From assembly GCA_949283445.1 (NCBI GenBank), contig CASDTD010000159.1, positions 1 through 8,596 of the forward strand: a DNA stretch of 8,596 nt, in the 5' to 3' direction. The notes beneath the pieces were generated by a model. That model was given only the letters and a program-made list of their open reading frames with translations, was not told the origin of the DNA and did not search any database. Positions 5,804-8,596 of the stretch are shown here, piece after piece. Made by a program: the position numbers and the translations under genes. Position 1 is the stretch's first letter. Each line of letters opens with the position of its first letter. Source of the stretch: an uncultured Coriobacteriia bacterium. GTDB taxonomy: Bacteria > Actinomycetota > Coriobacteriia > Coriobacteriales > QAMH01.

Positions 5804-8596
5804 ATGCACCATCTGAAAATCGCGCCCGCCACGCCTAAAGCGGCGTTGCACCTGCTCATGGCAGTCGTGCTCGTGCTCGCGCTCTGCGTGCCCACGCTCG
5901 CTTTACTCCTGCCAGCACGGCAGGCCGAGGCGGCTAACACTAGCACCGTGCGCCTTGTCAGGGACGGGTCGTGGATCGAATACGACAGCTACCGGACAGC
6001 GAGCATGCACGATGCCGCGACGGGATACCAGATTATCTGCGCGCAGCCCGCGAAGGACTCCCCCGACTCGGGCGTCTACGCCAAGGACTATGACAGCATC
6101 GACGACCAGATCGCAGCCACGAGCTGGGACCCTGCGTGGGTGAAGATACGCAGCTTTCTCGTGCGCGCCCTCATGTACTACGCGCACCCCGACTCGCCCG
6201 GCTTCGACACGAGTCTCTTTCCCGCCAAGAACTGGGAAGGCGACGCATGGACACGCGACGATTACATAGCCATGTTGCATCTGAGTCTGTCAGCCGCCTA
6301 CGACAATTCCTATGATTCCGCGATAGTGGGCACAGGCGCCCGTTTCCAGCTCTGGGCGATACAAAACATCACCGGCGGTTTTTCGCAAGACGATGCGGTC
6401 GGCGGCCAGGAGGTATTCTATGAAAACTCGGTCTGGGGCAAGCTGCTGAACTACGATGGCGGTGGCAACGTGGTCGGCTGGAACAGCGATGCCAATCCCT
6501 ACTATTCGGAATTGCCCGAGGGCTTCAAGATCTTCATCATCCATCCAGGTAGCGGCGGGCAAATCTGCTTCGGTTTCGACGCGTTCGGCTGGGCCTCCCT
6601 GAAAAAGACGAGCAGCCTGGAAAACGTCACGAACGGCAACCGCATCTATAGTCTGGAAGGGGCGAAGTACGGCATCTATTCCGACAGCACCTGCAAGAAC
6701 CTGGTCGAGACGCTTGTCACAGACAAAACCGGCAACGCGCAAAGCGAGACGTTGACGCCGGGCACCTATTACGCCAAAGAACTTGCCGCGCCCTACGGCT
6801 TCACGCGCAACGACAAGATAGTGAAGGTGCAGGTCAAACCCTGCGAGACGGCGACGTTCTCCTTCCGGGAAGCGCCGATGTACGCAAAACCCGAGTTGCT
6901 CGTGCAAAAGACGAACCGCGAAACCGGCAATGCGGCCGCCGTCGCGGGAAGCACCCTTGCAGGCGCGAAGTTCACCGTGTCGTATTATGACAGCTTCGAA
7001 AAGTTCGACACACCCGCGCGCACCTGGACGTTCGCAAGCGACGATGCCGGCAAAGTCGAGCTGGACAAAGAACATCTCGTGCAGGGAGACGCGTTTTACC
7101 ATGACGCCTCGGGAACTCCCGTCTTTCCCCTGGGCCACTACACCGTGGCGGAAATCGCGGCGCCCGAAGGCTATCACGTAAACGGAGATGTGCAGTCTTT
7201 CGATCTGAAGGACAATGGCGGCGAACAGCCCGTCATATCCTTCACGCAGGCGACCATCATTCCCGACCAGGTGTTTCGTGGAGACTTCGAATTCAGGAAA
7301 ATCGACGACCATCAAAACGGCTTAGCCGGCATACCCTTCCTGGTGAGCTATGAAAACGGCGAAGAAGACGCCTTGAAAGAGAGTCATGTCATCGTCACCG
7401 ACGTCAACGGCTCGTTTTCCTCTGCCGAAAACGCGCATAGCGCGAACACGAACGGAAACGACGCTGCGGTCGAGTTGAGCGCCGAGGGAACGTACCTCGT
7501 GGACGAAACGAAGCTCGACGCGACGGCCGGCATATGGTTTTCCCTGGACAAGGCAGGCAGCAGCGCACCCGTCAACGACGAGCTCGGCGCCTTGCCCTAT
7601 GGCACATACCGCCTCGAGGAACTGCCTTGCCAGGCCAACGAGGGCAAAACGCTTGTGAGCACCACGTTTTCCATCAGCAAAGACAAAACGTGCATCAAAC
7701 TGGGAAACATCGTCGATGCCTCGCCCGAGCTGGAAACAACAGCGCATGACCGCAAGGACGGCGACAAATACCTCGATCCCGAAGCCAAATCCACCATCGT
7801 CGACACGGTACGCTACACGAACCTGACACCCGGGAAAACCTACACGCTCACGGGAACCGTCATGGTGAAAAGCACAGGCGAGGCACTGACAGACGAAAAG
7901 GGACAGCCCGTAGCGCACGTCGAAACGTTCACGCCGAGCGCGGCAGATGGCGCCAGAACCATGGAATTCACGTTCGACGCCACTGAACTGGCAGGAAACG
8001 ACCTTGTGGTGTTCGAGAAGCTCGAGCTCGACGGCAAGACCGTGGCCTCGCACGAAAGCCTGGCCGACGCCGACCAAACCGTGAACGTCCTGCCGAAGAT
8101 ACATACGAGCGCGCGAGATAAAGCAGATGGAGATTCCTACATCACGAGCACGAAGGCGACCATCGTCGACACCGTCAGCTACGAAGGCCTTACTCCCGGA
8201 AAGACGTACAAGCTCGACGCGCTGCTCATGGACAAGACGACGGGCAACGTCGCGCGCGATGCGCAGGGAAACGCGCTTTCCGCGAGCAGGGAGTTCACGC
8301 CCGATGCCGCCGAGGGAAGCGTCCAGTTGGAGATCACGCTGGACACGACGGTCGTGGGCGGCCATGACGTGGTGGTGTTCGAGAAGCTTCTGGACGCACG
8401 GGACGTCGAACTCGCACGCCATCAGGACCTCGATGATGCGGAGCAGACTCTCAAAACCGTCGGCATCGACACAAGCGCCTGGGACAAAGCGGACAAAGAC
8501 GCACACTATGCCGCAGAAGCCGAACTCGTCACTATCGTCGACGAGGTGAGCTACGTCAACGTCGAGCCGGGATGCACATACACGCTAGACACAACG
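5804..8596 (+). CDS. VaFE/Cna-B-repeat surface-anchored adhesin, N-terminal 931 residues
   Basis: Secreted multi-domain stalk protein, open to the window edge with no stop. Residues 1-44 are a signal peptide (hydrophobic 14-37, cleavage near AEAA, 41-44). Residues 45-262 resemble a Cys-Gln thioester head, with candidate C79 in ICAQPAKDSPDSG; Q182 in RFQLWAI is an uncertain partner because it is not in the usual TQxAIW setting. Three Cna-B/SpaA-like domains follow: about 265-358 (K268, E326 in YYAKELAAPYGF), 363-482 (K369, E450 in AEIAAPEGY) and 494-638 (K499, E605/E606 in GALPYGTYRLEELP). From 643 come T-Q ester-bond repeats with the VVFEKL motif. The start is fixed by AGGAGG. The missing C-terminus should carry more repeats and a sortase LPxTG signal. 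It is divergent from ruvCAB and probably adheres to host tissue or mucus. It was recognised by architecture, not by a specific orthologue. Confidence 0.9.
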   Translation, partial: MHHLKIAPATPKAALHLLMAVVLVLALCVPTLALLLPARQAEAANTSTVRLVRDGSWIEYDSYRTASMHDAATGYQIICAQPAKDSPDSGVYAKDYDSIDDQIAATSWDPAWVKIRSFLVRALMYYAHPDSPGFDTSLFPAKNWEGDAWTRDDYIAMLHLSLSAAYDNSYDSAIVGTGARFQLWAIQNITGGFSQDDAVGGQEVFYENSVWGKLLNYDGGGNVVGWNSDANPYYSELPEGFKIFIIHPGSGGQICFGFDAFGWASLKKTSSLENVTNGNRIYSLEGAKYGIYSDSTCKNLVETLVTDKTGNAQSETLTPGTYYAKELAAPYGFTRNDKIVKVQVKPCETATFSFREAPMYAKPELLVQKTNRETGNAAAVAGSTLAGAKFTVSYYDSFEKFDTPARTWTFASDDAGKVELDKEHLVQGDAFYHDASGTPVFPLGHYTVAEIAAPEGYHVNGDVQSFDLKDNGGEQPVISFTQATIIPDQVFRGDFEFRKIDDHQNGLAGIPFLVSYENGEEDALKESHVIVTDVNGSFSSAENAHSANTNGNDAAVELSAEGTYLVDETKLDATAGIWFSLDKAGSSAPVNDELGALPYGTYRLEELPCQANEGKTLVSTTFSISKDKTCIKLGNIVDASPELETTAHDRKDGDKYLDPEAKSTIVDTVRYTNLTPGKTYTLTGTVMVKSTGEALTDEKGQPVAHVETFTPSAADGARTMEFTFDATELAGNDLVVFEKLELDGKTVASHESLADADQTVNVLPKIHTSARDKADGDSYITSTKATIVDTVSYEGLTPGKTYKLDALLMDKTTGNVARDAQGNALSASREFTPDAAEGSVQLEITLDTTVVGGHDVVVFEKLLDARDVELARHQDLDDAEQTLKTVGIDTSAWDKADKDAHYAAEAELVTIVDEVSYVNVEPGCTYTLDTT
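7730..8098 (+). repeat. T-Q ester-bond (VaFE) repeat 1
   Basis: Residues 643-765 of the adhesin. Begins LETTAHDRKDGDK, contains TIVDTVRYTNLTPGKTY (664-680) and LVVFEKL (734-740), and ends with DADQTVNV. The predicted intramolecular ester links T645 to Q758, 113 residues apart, as in the T-Q domains of clostridial adhesins. Confidence 0.8.
8099..8464 (+). repeat. T-Q ester-bond (VaFE) repeat 2
   Basis: Residues 766-887. Begins IHTSARDKADGDSY, contains TIVDTVSYEGLTPGKTY (786-802) and VVVFEKL (856-862), and ends DAEQTLKT. The predicted ester pair is T768 and Q881, again exactly 113 residues apart, which supports structural equivalence with repeat 1. The DNA has clearly diverged, so this is an old duplication. 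Confidence 0.8.
8465..8596 (+). repeat. T-Q ester-bond (VaFE) repeat 3, cut by window edge
   Basis: Residues 888-931. Begins IDTSAWDKADKDAHY and continues TIVDEVSYVNVEPGCTY (910-926). T890 is the expected ester donor; its Gln partner would lie past the edge. The usual PGKTY is PGCTY here (C924), the only cysteine in the repeats. Confidence 0.75.

Noticed and set aside
6290..8506. Long minus-strand open frames (6290-7315 and 7322-8506) antisense to the adhesin gene
   Set aside because: The plus-strand frame has a signal peptide, Cna-B domains and periodic VaFE repeats. The antisense translations are low-complexity Val/Arg/Gly-rich mirrors without start signals.

Overview
The window holds five genes on the minus strand, ruvC-ruvA-ruvB-metK-priA (priA runs off the left edge), and one large divergent gene on the plus strand for a VaFE/Cna-B-type cell-surface adhesin, which runs off the right edge. 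High GC content, an actinobacterial-type SOS box, the metK-priA adjacency and a TED/Cna-B/VaFE adhesin together suggest a Gram-positive host-associated actinobacterium of class Coriobacteriia (Eggerthella-like). That placement is an inference; no rRNA or other marker is present.

Region 1-1797 (minus) is the first 599 codons of priA, the primosome/replication-restart helicase, with intact Walker motifs and all eight zinc-binding cysteines. A perfect 11-bp hairpin (1822-1848) separates it from metK (1876-3117, S-adenosylmethionine synthetase). The ruv genes follow upstream: ruvB (3180-4220), ruvA (4217-4801, TTG start) and ruvC (4798-5424, GTG start). They are joined by 4-nt stop/start overlaps and so are translationally coupled. 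Together RuvAB branch migration and RuvC resolution process Holliday junctions, and PriA reloads the replisome at recombination intermediates, so the block is a recombination and fork-repair cluster with metK embedded. A good sigma-70-like promoter (5460-5488) followed by a near-perfect LexA box (5441-5454) lies in front of ruvC, so the operon is probably SOS-induced.

Region 5425-5803 is a 379-bp divergent intergenic region. Its left part holds the ruvC promoter and LexA box, and I see nothing convincing in 5489-5637. Its right part holds repeated TTTACC boxes, an extended -10 promoter candidate and a roughly 100-nt leader of nested inverted repeats ending exactly at the adhesin start codon. 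This leader can be drawn in two mutually exclusive folds, one leaving the Shine-Dalgarno free and one pairing it. It is the least explained element in the window and the best candidate for an undescribed regulatory system.

Region 5804-8596 (plus) encodes 931 residues of a secreted, multi-domain stalk protein: signal peptide, thioester-domain-like head, three Cna-B/SpaA-like domains, then two complete T-Q ester-bond (VaFE) repeats and the beginning of a third. Any further repeats and the expected sortase signal lie outside the window. No mobile element, CRISPR array, tRNA or rRNA was found.
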